Notes: generated from the letters alone by a model not told the origin. A stretch of DNA of 64,000 nt from Aphelocoma coerulescens (GCF_041296385.1 NC_091014.1:53834078-53898077); one strand, 5' to 3'; counted from the first letter of the stretch, positions 1 to 12,279 are shown. Numbers and translations are program-made.

Positions 1-1330
1 CCTGGCAAGAAGCTTTGTAGAAGCATACGGCATTTTTTTCCTCAGGGTTGCAGGTAAAAGGATACCCCTCCCACCCTGATCTGCACACTGTGGGGTAGGG
101 TGGGCTGGTCCAGCACTCACGTGGGTTCCTTTCAAATCCACTCCCGCCTGGCCGCTGCCAGGGTGGGCGTGCAGCAGGCGGGGGGTGACGCAGCAGGGTG
201 CAATCCCCTGCCACGGTTAGCAAGGGACAGGCTGGAGGCAGGTGGGCTCCCTTCACGTCACGGGGCGCAGGCTTCTGTTTCCGTCCCACGCCAGTGCCCA
301 CTCGTCCCAGCACACCAAGCACTCACCCTCCCAGAGCGCTCACTGGCCTCACCACCAGGGCCAGATGCCTGTTGCTTGGGTTTTCTTCACATCCACTTGC
401 TCAGCCTGCTCCATGTCCACCTCCACTTTTCCTCCTCATCATTCCCTTCATCTCTCCCTCTTCCTTGAAACACCCCATCTGTCTTCCTCTCCTCCTCCCC
501 ACAGCCTTACAACACCACAAGTCAGGCAGGTCTTGCTGGCTCCAGGGTGAGGGTTTTGAGGGGCTGGGGTGCAATGCATTCGGTGGGGAGAAAGAGTGAC
601 TGTACCCTGTCAACAACATTCCCCTCCCTGCTCTCACAGAGCCAAATTTGAGGAGTCTTTGTAGCTCTGGCTCCCTTGCTATCACTCAAATGTGCCTGGA
701 GGGAAAGATGTAATTTTTACCGTTGTTTCATACCCAGCACTGGGGCTGTTTTAAACACACATGTTTCTGCTTCCCTGCCAGCTAGGAAGGATTTCCTGCT
801 GTTACTGAGTAGAGTTTGAGATTGATTTTGTTCGCTTTCCCTCTTCTGCTCCTCTTTTCTCGGCAGGGCTGCATCGCCAAGGCCCCAGTGTGCCTGGGGA
901 ACAGGAGAGGGCATGGCACAGCTTCTGTTGGAGCAAGGAGAAAGTGATTGTCTCAAGTAGCTCGTTTATGAGCAGTTCAGACTAGAGTGATGGTGGGCAA
1001 GATTAAACGTATTTATTTCCCAAATAGATAACATGAGTGTGAGGGGCAGAGGGTGAGGCATCCCATGGAAGCTCTCTGCAACAGTTCTGTCTGAAGTGGG
1101 AGAGCAAGACAGCCAGAAAGTTTGCTAGTTTAATTTTTAGGAGAAAGGCAAGGACGAAAAGGCCCTAAAGACCATCACGGGGAATGACTGATGACGAGGC
1201 TCTCACCCTCGGGGTGTCAAGGGGCCCTTTACTTCCAGCCTAGGCATCTCGCAGGGAGAAAATCCTCCCTTGGGCTGTGCCGGAGCAGCATCCTCTCGCC
1301 AGAGGCTCCCGCCGGGCTGACTTCAGCGAG
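1..1330. other. Upstream flank of NPTXR, no gene recognised
   Basis: I see no exon with family similarity and no RNA gene here. Open frames on both strands are short and low-complexity. The DNA is C/T-rich with simple stretches. It becomes GC- and CpG-rich from about 1330, where the NPTXR promoter region begins. In human the next gene on this side is CBX6, but none of its coding sequence is visible. Confidence 0.5.
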
Positions 1331-1786
1331 CTGGAGTCAGGGCTGGCCCCGTCCCCGGGTGCCCCCGGGGTGTCCTCCCTCCCCTTCCTGTCCCCTTGTC
1401 CGCTCGCCTCCCACCGCTCGGACCGTCACCCTTGCATCCCGGGGAGGGTGCTCAGCGGGAAGGGGGGGGTCACTGAGAGGGGCACGGCCGGGGGCACGGC
1501 CGGGGCCGGGGCCGGGGCCGGGGCCGGGGCCGGGGCCGGGGCCGGGGCCGGGGCGGGGGCGGCGGCGGGGGCGGTGCGGTGCGGTGCGGGCGGCGCCGCC
1601 CGGCACATATAAGCGCGGCGCGGCGCGGCGGGGCCCCGGCGCCGGTGCTGCTGCCGGTACCGTCCTTCCCCGCCAGCTCCCTCTGGGCTGCCCGTCCATC
1701 CCTCCGACCGCCCGTCCCCCTCTCCATCCCCGCCCGCTTTGTTTTCTCGCCGTCCGCGGGCTCGGGCCCCCCACGCCGCTGCCATC
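1330..1786 (+). promoter_or_regulatory. NPTXR: NPTXR CpG-rich promoter with TATA box and 5'UTR
   Basis: A very GC-rich stretch leads into NPTXR exon 1. A TATA-like element, ATATAAG, lies at 1607-1613 and stands out in otherwise pure G/C DNA. Transcription would be expected to start about 25-30 bases further on, near 1635-1645, giving a 5'UTR of about 150 bases. No ATG in any frame occurs between that point and the CTG at 1787. Three GGTGC repeats (about 1573-1588) lie between the GGGGCC tract and the TATA box. The TATA box is seen directly; the transcription start is inferred. Confidence 0.7.
1502..1549 (+). repeat. (GGGGCC)8 hexanucleotide repeat
   Basis: Eight perfect GGGGCC units, followed by GGGGCGGGGGC and preceded by two imperfect GGCACGGCC-type units. 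It ends about 58 bases upstream of the NPTXR TATA box, so it lies in the promoter on the sense strand. The unit is the same as in the human C9orf72 expansion and can form G-quadruplexes. The copy number in an assembly may be wrong because such tracts are hard to sequence. Confidence 0.95.
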
Positions 1787-4700
1787 CTGAAGTTTCTGGC
1801 GGTGCTGCTGGCGGCGGGCATGCTGGCTTTCCTGGGGGCCATCATCTGCATCATCGCCAGCGTCCACCCGGCCGGCACCGCCGCGCCCGCCGCCGCCGCC
1901 GACAATGATTCGGCCGCCGCCGCCCTCCTGCCCGCCGCCGACAAGGGGCTGGGAGCGCTGCACGGCCCCGCCGAGGCTCTGGCCAGCGCCGGGCCGCGCC
2001 TGCCGGGGGGGCCGCCGCTCTTCAGCCGCTTCGTCTGCACGCCGCTGAGCACCGAGTGCCCGGCCACCGGCACCGGCAGCGCCGCCGGCAGCGCCGCCGG
2101 CCCCGAGGAGCTGCTGGCGCTGCGGAGCGCGGCGGCCCAGCTGCGCCGCACGGCGCTGGAGCAGAAGGAGCGGATCCGCATGGACCAGGAGACCATCCGG
2201 GAGCTCACCGGCAAGCTCAGCCGCTGCGAGGGCGGCCTGCGGAGCCCCCCCGCCGCCGCGCCCCCCGCCGCCGCCGGGCTCCGCGCCGCTCCGCACCCCG
2301 GCACCATGGGCCACCCCCCCGACGAGCCGCCCGCCGTGCGGGAGCTGGAGGAGGCTGTCCGCACCCTCCAGGACCGAATCGACCGGATAGAGGTGAGAGG
2401 GATGCTCCTGGGGATCTGGGAGGGATTCTCGCAGGGGATGATGCTCCCAGGGAAAGATGCTCCTGGGGGGTCTGTGAGGGATGCTCCCAGGGGATGTTGC
2501 TCCTGGGCTGATGCTCCCACACGTGCCATTCCCCAGGCCTGCAGCCACATGCACCCCGAACCAGCTTGTCCCCCTCATGAGGCTTCAGGAAGGTTGTCCT
2601 TGCCTCGCTCTTTCCTGAGCTCCCTGCCCAGGGGCAAGGGAGCCCTCCTCTTGAGCCCCCCTCTCTTCCCTCCATGCAGGGTAGTCCCAAAGCACCAGGG
2701 CTGCCCCACTTTCCCCCCAGTCTGCACCCAGGTAGGGTACCTTGCTTGCCCCATAGCACCTGCCCAGGACTCCTCCAGAGCAGGTTGGCAGCTCAGGGCC
2801 AGATGCTGCCCTTTAGCAAAAAGGTAAATCCCATCTGATGCCTCCATGGCTATGAATGGGATGTCTCACAAAGTAAAGTGCAGTGCCACCCACTGTGAGC
2901 CTGGCACCCTTTTCCCACATGGTCCACGGGAGCTGGAGAGAGAAGGGCACAGCTGGAGTCATTCACTGTGCCCATTCCTGTGGCACTGGGCTGTTGGCAT
3001 TTGGGATGCAGACCCCCGGTCCCCACTCTGCAGCAGTTGCACAGCGTGTGCTGGGCAGGCTCGGCCCTGGCTCAGTCACAAGCCAGTGGCACCAAAGGCT
3101 GTCCCGTGATGCCTGTCATGGGGCACATCACAGAGTGCAGATGAGTGTTGATTTATTTGGGCTGATATGGGCTCAGCAGTCCCATGGCCCTTGGAAGACT
3201 TTGCAGGATATGTCTGTGGCAATAGTTTTGGCACATATGAGCTGCAAGAGGAGAGTTGTCTGTTCTCCCTGTGGGAATTGCTCCAGGCAGGGATTGCTCC
3301 CTGAGGTCTGTCAGGTGTCAGAGCCACCTGCAAGGAGCCTCCTGCAAGTCCTCAACGTTCTCATCTTCCTGTTCAGTTCCTTGTTGCCCTCTCCACTCTT
3401 CCCTGGAGCGTGGAGCTAGGAGGGAGGTCATGCAGCACTCCAAGGGGTCCCTCTCCTCAGCTTTGCCCTTCTGCCCCCCTCCCTGCAGCCACGTGGGCAC
3501 AGCAGCAGCAGGCAACGCATAGGAAATTCAGAGCCACTGAGGTCACAGGCTGAGAAATGAGACTGGGAGAGAGGGTTATTGTAATGGATGGAGATATGAA
3601 CAGGAATAGAAACAGAGAAAGGCGAATAAACACATGCACACAAGAAGGAAAAGAGCTGGAAGAGCAGAGGAAGCACCTGTGAGTTGCCAGGGTGGGATGT
3701 GGAGCCTGTTTGACACGCTGCCCAGAGCCAAATGCAGCCAAAGGGAGGGACAGATCCCCCCCCAGAAAACCCCCTGCAGCCCCAAACAAATGATTTTTCC
3801 ATCAGTGGAAAAATGCAGCAGGTATGCTCACCTAGAAATAAAGCGGGGAAATAAGTCCCTGCACACATATACCAGGTGATGCACGGTGGGATGGTGCCCA
3901 GCATATCAGTTTAGATCTTGTGGAGCATCAGGCCATAGAGCCATGCTCTCCCCCTTCTCCGAGGGGCAGCACCACCCGTGAGCTGCCCTGGGCCCTCTCC
4001 TGGGGTCTCTGATGATGGTGGGAGGTTTGGGGTGGAGGAGGAGGGTGAAGCTCACAAGGGCTGGAGCAGGCTCTCGCACGCGTCTGGGGAGCCTAAAATG
4101 ATGCTGGGAGGAGGCTCATGCACACACTGATGAGGAAGCCAAGTGACACGTGACAAAACATGTTCAGTTTTGTGTTGCCAGGGGCCTCAGGGTCCCAAGT
4201 ATACTCTGCAGGGGAGACACAGCACCCTGAGGCTCAGTGAGCCCTGCCAGGTGAGGAAATAGGGCACTGTGTTGCAGGTGGGCTTGCTCCTGCCTGGTGA
4301 AAAGTGTCACCCGTGTGCACCACACCCCTGTGATGGCTGCAGCCCAGCCAGCTGAGCCTCCTGGTCACACCTCAGCCATCCAGTGATGGTTGCCTGTGGC
4401 CTCCCTCTCCAAATTGCCTCCCACCGCCCCCCCCCCCCCCCCCCCAGAAGCAGGCACCTAAAACTTCATGGTGGGGTACCCGCACTCTTCTGTCCCACAT
4501 GGCTCTACCTGTCAGCCCTGGGAGCCTTCCTGGGGTACCCCATGACATGGGAGGCACTCTCAACCTCCACAGCTATCCTGGATGGTGGCAATGATCATCC
4601 CAAAAGGTGACCTGGATGGGGACAGTCCCGGAGTGGCCCCCATGTGCTGGAGACTCTGAAAAACCCATTGGGAAGGAGAGGAAATGCTGCCAAGTCTGTG

Positions 4701-7700
4701 GTGGCTTAGTCTCAGAAGAGGGTTGACACAAAATGCCATGAGCTGCTCTGGGAAGGCTGCATCCCAGGGAGTCTCCAGGCAGGTTTGCCAGCAGGGATTA
4801 CAGCTGGATGCTTCAGAGCAGGGACTGCGGGGAGGGGGCTGGTGGAAGATTGCTGATCTAATCTGGGCACTCTCAGCCCTGTCTGTAAGGCATAACAAGA
4901 TTTATTCGTGTACTGAAAAACCTATTAAGGCATTTGTTTCTTAATTTTGTCAGCATGGCAGAAGGATTTCCCAGGGGAGGATGCAGGGAGGGCCCCCATG
5001 GTCTCACTCTTTGTCCCCTGCCATTTCCGTGGGGCTGAGTTAGCATCAGCACAGCATTCCCACATCTTCCCTCACCTCTTCCTAACGTCACCCGAGGCAC
5101 TGATCATCCTTTCCTCATGCACAGCAGCCTAGTTAGGCTTTTTCATCCTGGTTTTGAGGGTCCCCCCCTTTCTCTCAGCACGTGCTCATGTCTGTACACT
5201 CAGGTGCATCTTGGAACACAGAGCCAAGAGACCCAGGTGCTCCTTTTCCATGCTTCTGGTTATTGCTGCAAATGGAAAGGGAGCAGGGAGAGAATCACCT
5301 TGGCTGCCCGGGCTGTGCTGAGATGCAGATGCCCCCCTTCTCCCCATCATCCCTTGCAGGAGAGCAGAGCAGGAGTGGGGACAGCCTGATGGGCTGGGGG
5401 TACCTGGTGGAATTGCAACAGCCTGCTTGCTCCTCACCTGGTACGTGGCTGTGCCATTGTGGCTGGTGACCTGTTTGCTGGCAGGGAACCCTTGGGTAAG
5501 GGAATGGGAATGGTAGTGACCTAGCTGCTTCCCTCCTGTCTGCATCTCCAGCAGTGTGGGGATGTAAATACCCAAATTGTGACAGTCCCAGGCCCCCCTG
5601 AGCGAGGTTTTAGGGGGACAGGATCAAGAGTGAGCCCTTCCCTTGTGAGGAAGGGGGAAAGGCTGATGCATCCCTGTTTGTCTTCTACTCCATGCAGTCC
5701 CTGTTGGAGTTTAATGATCCCCAAGGTCCTGCCTGGGTTAAAAGAGGTGGCAGGGTCCAAGAAACCTCGGTGCAGCAGGTGTGCTGTCCTGCAGCAGTGA
5801 GCATCCCAGGGTGGGAGCCACTGAGGAGTTTTGTGCAGGCTGGAAGGATTCATGGGTCAAGGAACAGAATGGGTCTGCTGTGTGCACGCACCCAGCTGAG
5901 CATCATGATCCCTGGCATGTGCCGGGGCTGCATCCTGCAGGTCATGTTCCGTGCTCCTGCCTGCCCTGCCCCAGCAGCCAGGGTGTGCTGGTGACTGAGG
6001 GGGAGCAGCAGCGCCCAGATTTTACCAGATTTTACCAGATTTTAATGCCAGTGCATTAGTAAATGAGACTGTGATCTCCTTATGTAAATCAAAGTGTATT
6101 TGCTGACTGAGGGCTCCAGCCCCAGTGGCACACTCTGGCATGGCTGCCGCAGCCCCCAGCCCCCACCTCCCCCTCCCCACCCCCTTGCCAGCCACTGACA
6201 TTCAACGTGATTAATATTACCTGGCATCTTTCAATCTCTTTTGCCGGTTCTGGTGGCCAAAAAGCGTGGAACAAGCCTCCCCCACACCCGCTGCCCACTC
6301 CCCTGCTGCCTGTGTGGCGGCAGATGGAAAGCCGGGTGCCTGCTGAACAGCCAGGGAGAAGGCGCTTCCCCCCCTCCCCTCCCCTCTCCTCCCCAAAGGT
6401 CACCAGTAAATAACAGCTGCACATCAACCATTAATAATTTTGCAAATGATTTGCCTTGTGAGAAAGATGCTCGAGCAGCAGCTCAGAGATGGGGATCATG
6501 GCTCGGGGATGCAGCCCAGCCTGGCATCAGGGGGATCATCCAGCACAGCTTGGCTGCATGGGGTAAAATAGGGACTTCAGTCATTGTCTGGCTGCAGGGA
6601 TATGGATGGTGTTTGCTGGGATGGCCCTGAAGCTCTGCCAGATGAGTGTACTGGCTACAATCCCTTTCCAGAAGGAGCATGGGGTCAGCAATGGTTCAAT
6701 TGACCATGTGGCTCTGGCTGCCAACTTGGAAGGACCAGCAAGAGCTGGAGAGAGGGCTGGATGGACAAAAAATCAGGAAGGGGGAAGAAATTGAATGAAA
6801 GGGGAAAGACACTGTGTATGTGCACAGAGGGAAGCATCAGGAAGAGACGCTCTGAAGTCAGAGAAATGAAAAAGCCATAGGGAGAAAAGTTACAGAGGGA
6901 AGAAAATAGCAGCAAGGAGAAAAGCAGGAGGAAGAGGGGGGTAAAAAAAAAGTACTCAGTCACTACTGACTAATGTAGGGCAGGCTATCAGGGGCTAGTG
7001 AGAGTGACAAAATTTCCCAGCCTTTTCTTTTTTCGTCATTAACAGATGGAGCCGTGCATGAAAGCAGGGACGTAGGCTCCAAACCCGCAGCTCGAGCAAT
7101 CAAAGCGTGCGGCAGACAGGAGCGTGCCAGCCTCCGCTGTAGCCAGGCGGCCTGAAAGGATGAGAAAAGCTCTTGGAGCACACGGGATGTGGCCATAGAG
7201 GCAAAGGCAACACCATCCCACCTGTGCTGCCTCTGCCAATGCAGCCAGCTCAGCTTGGGTAGAAATGCAGGCAGCCTCAGGTGGGAATTATCCCTGCCAG
7301 GAGGATGAGAATTAACCTTTCTACTTCCCTTCCCTCCTGCCAGCTCTACCCTGCCTTTCATCCAGTGGATCCCCAAGATCCCTTCCAAAAAAAAAGGTAA
7401 AAGAGCTAAAGCCCCTTTCTCATTGTCTAATCCCTCCATTTTGCAAAGACCAAAGGTAGGATGCTCTTTGCTGGGCACTTTTTCCTTCCCAGAGAGGTTT
7501 TGCTCGCTGCAAGAGCGTCCTTAGTGCTGCCGGAGCAAGCGGGCAGCGAGAGCTGGCATTAGGTCAGGGCTGGCAGATGTCCCCAGCACAACCTCTCCTT
7601 TCTTGATGGGTTTTGCTTTTCCAGGTTGGTTTTCCCCACAGAACCTGTGGGTTTGCCCTGGCAGACCCTGCTGGCAGCTCTTGCAGACCTTGGGGCATAA

Positions 7701-10700
7701 CAACTTCTGTTTTATTTGTAGCCTGAGCATGTTGCTGCCCAGAGTGGGTACATTTGTGCTCATACCAATGCCATCTTCTCGCTTTTCCTCTCCCTGCTGT
7801 TCCCATCCGCCAAGGTTGCATCCTGCCTAGCCAAACCTGACTTTCTTCCAGCCTTCCCCTCCCTCTGTTGTTTATGTTGGATAGCAAAGATTAGGAGTGA
7901 CATAGGCAAGCCTCCCTCCCCTTCAGCTTTGTGTGCATGATTATCAGGTCCTGTCCAGCCTGGAGAAGCTGGATGTAAGGAAGAAGAAAAAGCAGGAAGC
8001 TACAATCACAGATGAGCATGCTGACCACCTCCAGGCCAGCTCTGAGGCTGGAGGGAGGCTGTTCAGATCAACAGGGATGGTATCCCCCTTGTTCTGCCAG
8101 CACAAGCCACGAGAATATCCAGGGTTGAAGTAGCCATGCAGATCCCTCAGTGCTGGAGGAGCCAAGGCAAGGGTCTCCAAGGCTGCTCCAGCACCTCTGG
8201 GAAGGTCTGGCAACACAGAGAAGGTGGTTGTCATCTTTCAGAGTCCATGACAGAGACACTAGTGCGCTAAGAACATGGGGGAAGAAGAGGGTTCCTATTT
8301 ACAGGGAAACCCCAGGAGAATGGCAAAGGGTCACCTTCTCCTTTCTAGACTGCTTTTCTTCGAGCTGGGGTGGGGTCTCTCAGTAAGGTGGGATCTGGGG
8401 TCTTTGCAGAGTGCAGTAGCAGCTGGGAGCATCTTCACCAGCTGCCGTGTTGGATTTGCCATGGGAAGAGTTTTGGTCTGAGTGTTAACCCTGATGGGAC
8501 AAGACAGGCTTGATGTCCCCAGGTGATGGTTCGTGCCTTGAGGACTAGAGACACAACAGCCTGGCACGAGTCCCACTTCTCCCTGGCATCCTGTTGGCCT
8601 GGGAGAGGTTGGCTTATGGAGAGCTACCTGGCACACGTGCACACACCCCCACACTCTGGCTGAGCTGGGCTAAGAGGATTACAGCCCCATTAGTGATGTT
8701 AACGTGCTGGCTATAGGTAAGCAGCCTCACGAGCAGCAGGAGTGACCGGGAGCTCTGAGGTCCTTCCTGCATCATTTCCTCGTGGGAGGCTGCCTGCAGG
8801 AGCAGAGCCAAGGGATGACCCAAACATCCCATCCTTGCTCTGCCTCTGAAGCAGCAGAAAGTCATTAAGAGCAGCAAAGCTTTATTTCGCAGTAATGAAC
8901 TCAATGGGGGCTCTGAGAGGGGAGGTACAAAGTCAGCTGGAGGCTCTTGGAGAAGACCCCAGTGCGGATATGGGACTGTCATCCCAGCACTACCTGTAGT
9001 GCTGCAGGCTGGGCATGTCCTTATTTAAACTCTTATAGAGACACAGTGCTGAATTTTCCCTTTTGTCCCTCCTGTTCCCTCCATCGTGTCTGCCACCAAA
9101 TGCAGCAGGAGCTGCCAGCCCGCACCAATGGCTCAGCACCCACTGCCCCGGCACTTGCCCGTGATGCCCTCCACACCAAGATGGAGCAGCTGGAGGAGCA
9201 GCTCCTTTCCAAGATCCTGACCCTGCAGAAGGAGCGCCAAGCCGCCAGCACTGACCGCAGCCAGCAGCAGCACAACATCGAGAAGGAGCTGAACTCCCTC
9301 CAGAACCGGGTGACGGAGCTGGAGCACGGTGAGTCCTGCCCGACGGGGATGGAGGTGGGGCGGGGGGTTCCTACCCCGAGGTACATCGCCAGGAGAGCCC
9401 CCGGACAGGTCACCCTCATCCCCGTTAGAGGTGCTGACCTTTCTCTCTCCTCCCCATCCTTGTTATGTAGGACCACTGGGCTACAGCCCTCCTGATGCCT
9501 TCAAGGTGACCATCCCAGTGCAGAACAACTACATGTATGCCCGCATGAAGAAAAGCCTGCCGGAGCTCTATGCCTTCACCATCTGCATGTGGCTGAAGTC
9601 CAAGGCCCTGGCAGGAATTGGCACCCCGTTCTCCTATTCTGTCCAGAGCCAAGCCAACGAGATCGTGCTGTTGGAGTGGGGCTCCAACCCTCTGGAGCTA
9701 CTCATCAATGACAAGGTCAGCCCAGTTACAGGAGGGGCAGGAGAGAAAACCCTGCCCTCATCTTCCCTGCTTCAGTCACTCTAGGAAATTATATTCCTGG
9801 GGGCACTGGTGTGGGGGAGCTGGGAGGAAGGGGCCCTAAGCTTATGGTGGGAGGCAGGAGGATGGGGAGGATGGCTCTTTGGGGTGAGTTTTGAGAGGGA
9901 TAAGCAGCACATCTGGTTGTCTGTAGATTTTGGGATGCTACCACCACGGGGGTGCACTGCTTGCTCTGTGAGGGGCTGGGGAGACCCTGGGGTCCCCCAG
10001 CAGTCCTACCAAGCACTGGGATCTTGCTCTTCTCTCAAAGGTTGCCCAGCTGCCACTGAGTCTGAAGGACAAGGCCTGGCACCACATCTGTGTGGCATGG
10101 ACCACCCGGGACGGCAAGTGGTCGGCGTATCAGGATGGTGAACAGCGGGGTGCTGGCGAGAACCTGGCCTCCTGGCACGCCATCAGGCCCCAGGGTGTCA
10201 TCATCCTGGGTCAGGAGCAGGTATGTACCAGTTTGACACCCAGAGCTGCCAGTTAGCATCGCTCTAGTGGGAACTGGCTGGGGGGAAAAGCCCCTCAATG
10301 GGGCGAGGGCAGGGGGCAGTGTGGGAAGGAATGCTCAGCAGGGCATTGGCTCTCCTGCCTGTTCATCCAACCTCCAGGCTCGCCATGTGTGCTCACTGCC
10401 TTCTCTTCCCTCTCCCTATCCCTTTGGCCTCCCTGCTTTGTCTTCTTGAATCTCTTCCATGTATCCATCCCCTCCCCTCCTTGCCATCAAGCACTTTGCT
10501 CTGCTTCTCCCCAAACCTCTCCCTCTCCCTCTTGCCCTGTTTGCCCAGTGGATGCATGTTCTCTCCATCCCTGTCCAATCACCTCTCCTGCTCTTTCCCA
10601 GGACACCCTTGGGGGCCGCTTTGATGCCACACAGGCCTTCGTGGGAGAGCTGGCACAGTTTGGCGTGTGGGACCACATGCTGGCGCCAGCAGAGATCCTG

Positions 10701-10826
10701 GGCTTGGCTAACTGCACCTCCCACCTCCAAGGGAATGTGATCCAGTGGGATGACCAGGCGGTGGAGGTCTTTGGAGGCGCCAGCAAGGCGGGCTTCGCTG
10801 CCTGCGAGGAAGGGAGGAAGGCATGA
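1787..10826 (+). CDS. NPTXR: Neuronal pentraxin receptor (NPTXR), CUG-initiated
   Basis: Type II membrane pentraxin of neurons. It assembles with NPTX1 and NPTX2 and helps cluster AMPA receptors at synapses. Coding exons: 1787-2392, 9106-9328, 9471-9715, 10041-10220, 10602-10826 (TGA). The product is 492 aa; human is about 500. Residues 2-25 form the signal-anchor helix (KFLAVLLAAGMLAFLGAIIC). An Ala/Pro-rich linker and coiled-coil segments follow (about 108-145 and 185-276). The pentraxin domain fills residues about 285-490, with the family signature seen as HHICVAWTT (about 372-380) in exon 4. N-glycosylation sequons include NDS, NGS and NCT. No in-frame ATG precedes CTG 1787, which has A at -3. 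The first ATG, at 1820, would cut into the anchor. Rat NPTXR is known to start at CUG, so I chose CTG. Splice sites are GT/AG and all phases agree. Identity is certain; the start is strongly supported. Confidence 0.96.
2398..2520 (+). repeat. Degenerate minisatellite at the start of NPTXR intron 1
   Basis: Directly after the exon 1 donor site there are about six imperfect copies of a 14-20 base unit resembling GGGATGCTCCCAGGG. The core words GATGCTCC and CAGGGGATG recur across the stretch. It is a short tandem array with diverged units. Confidence 0.7.
4427..4445 (+). repeat. Poly-C run (19 C) in NPTXR intron 1
   Basis: An uninterrupted run of 19 cytosines with C-rich flanks. Runs like this are sequencing- and assembly-prone, so the length is approximate. 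Confidence 0.9.
6015..6044 (+). repeat. Three perfect 10-base tandem copies
   Basis: The unit CCAGATTTTA occurs three times in a row, followed by ATGCCAG. It is a short tandem repeat inside NPTXR intron 1. Confidence 0.9.
6045..6470. promoter_or_regulatory. Candidate intronic regulatory block, NPTXR intron 1
   Basis: Inside a G/C-rich, repeat-poor intron, three A/T-rich islands carry clustered homeodomain/POU-like words: ATGTAAATCAAAG near 6080, GTGATTAATATTACC near 6209, and CATTAATAATTTTGCAAATG near 6430. The octamer-like ATGTAAAT and the TAAT cores resemble a developmental enhancer, but no alignment was possible. This is inference from composition and motifs only. Confidence 0.3.
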
Positions 10827-12275
10827 GTGGCCCCCAGCCCTCTCCCCAGCACCAAGGAGCCCAGTGGCAGCCCCAAAGCAGGGAGCCCCTTTCTCCCCTC
10901 CCAGACAGACCAGTAAGCCTTGCTGGGGCAGTGCTTGAGCCCCTGTGCTGGTGCCCCAGGAGGGAGAGGGGCCCCTGGAAGCCTCCCTGTTGTCCCTGTG
11001 CTGGTGCTGTGGCTTGTCCTCGTTCCTGGCAGGCTGGCTCCTGAGTCTCATCTCACCCCACTTCTGTTTTGGGTGGACCTCAGTGTACCTGCAGCCGTCC
11101 TTGGTACGGTGAGGGTCCTCACCTTGTCAGACCTAACAGAGAGTGGGAAGGAGAACTCCATCTAGTTTGAGTGCAGTCCAGCCTCAGTGGGGTGCCAGGG
11201 TACAGGCATCACCTGAACACATCCCCTTTCCTTATTTATTTCTAGCAACCTCACTGTCTGGGTTTATGAGCCTGCATTCCAGGATCTCACCTCCAGCCCC
11301 ATCCTTCTCCTGCTGCCCTGGTTTTTTAAATGTGGCCCCAGGGAAGCTGAGGGAGAATGGCAGAGAGTCACTGGGACAGCACTTACCCCCCTGCATCCCT
11401 TTCCCTGCCTCTGCTGCCTGTTTGGGCAGGGCTGCCGGAGGGGAGCCAGGCTTCTGAGGCTGAGGGAAGGGAGCATTCCCCACCACCTCCAGGCTGGGGC
11501 ATGGGTCAGCCACTAAGGGAATGGGGGGAAAGGGGCAAAGCATCTCCCCCAGCGCTGGCCGAGGGGGAAAGAGTGCAGCACTGCCAAGGGAGCAAAAGCA
11601 AGAAAAAAAGAGACAGAGGATGGTGGTGGTCAGAGGAGCCCTGCCATCCATCCCCCAGTCTTTTGGTACTGGATTGGGCTACTGCCCTTGGTTCCACCCC
11701 GGTCCCCTTCTTTAGCTGCTCCTTGCCAGGAACAGGGCTGCCACTGGCCTTGGAAGTGGGAGGGTGAGAGAGCGGGCTGGTGTTTTCCCTGTGGAGTGCC
11801 TGAGAATACGCTGTTTCCACATTGCGTGGTCACCAACATCTCGATATGTGAGTGTGTGTATGTGCACGTGTGTGTGTCTGGGGGTGGGGTGGGAGGGTTA
11901 TTTCGGGGCTCTCATGGTTGCTCAATGCAGTGTTCAGCTTCCAGTGTTCCCCCCTACCCCAAGTCCCACTTTGGGTGACAGCTGCCCCCACCCCTGGGGG
12001 AGGCGAAGCTGGCAGAAGGGACAGCCCTGCCACCCCGCATCCCCCTGCCCAGGGTCTCTGCCACTGGTGGGGGACACGGTGGGGATGGGGAGCAGCCCTT
12101 GTGCCAAGTGGGAACACTGTGACCTTCGTGCACCCGGAGGAGCTGCCCCCTCTCCCTCGCTCGCTCGCGCGCTTTCTCTAATGCACGTTCGTGAAAAGGG
12201 CCCCTGACGTGCACCCGTGTTGGGACATTTCTTTTGTAAAGCTGATGGTGAACAATAAACGTGATGTTTTCTGTT
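10827..12275 (+). other. NPTXR: NPTXR 3'UTR with AATAAA at 12254-12259
   Basis: About 1.4 kb of C/T-rich sequence follows the TGA and ends in a consensus AATAAA at 12254-12259. A T/G-rich stretch (gatgttttctgttcgag) follows directly, as expected of a cleavage site. A short TG repeat lies at about 11851-11880, and a CTCG-rich stretch at about 12155-12175. The cleavage position is inferred. Confidence 0.75.
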
Positions 12276-12279
12276 CGAG

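Noticed and set aside
1337..2578. 413-codon minus-strand open frame opposite NPTXR exon 1
   Set aside because: It is the mirror of a very GC-rich exon that lacks stop codons by composition. The protein is Arg/Gly/Pro-rich low complexity with no family resemblance.
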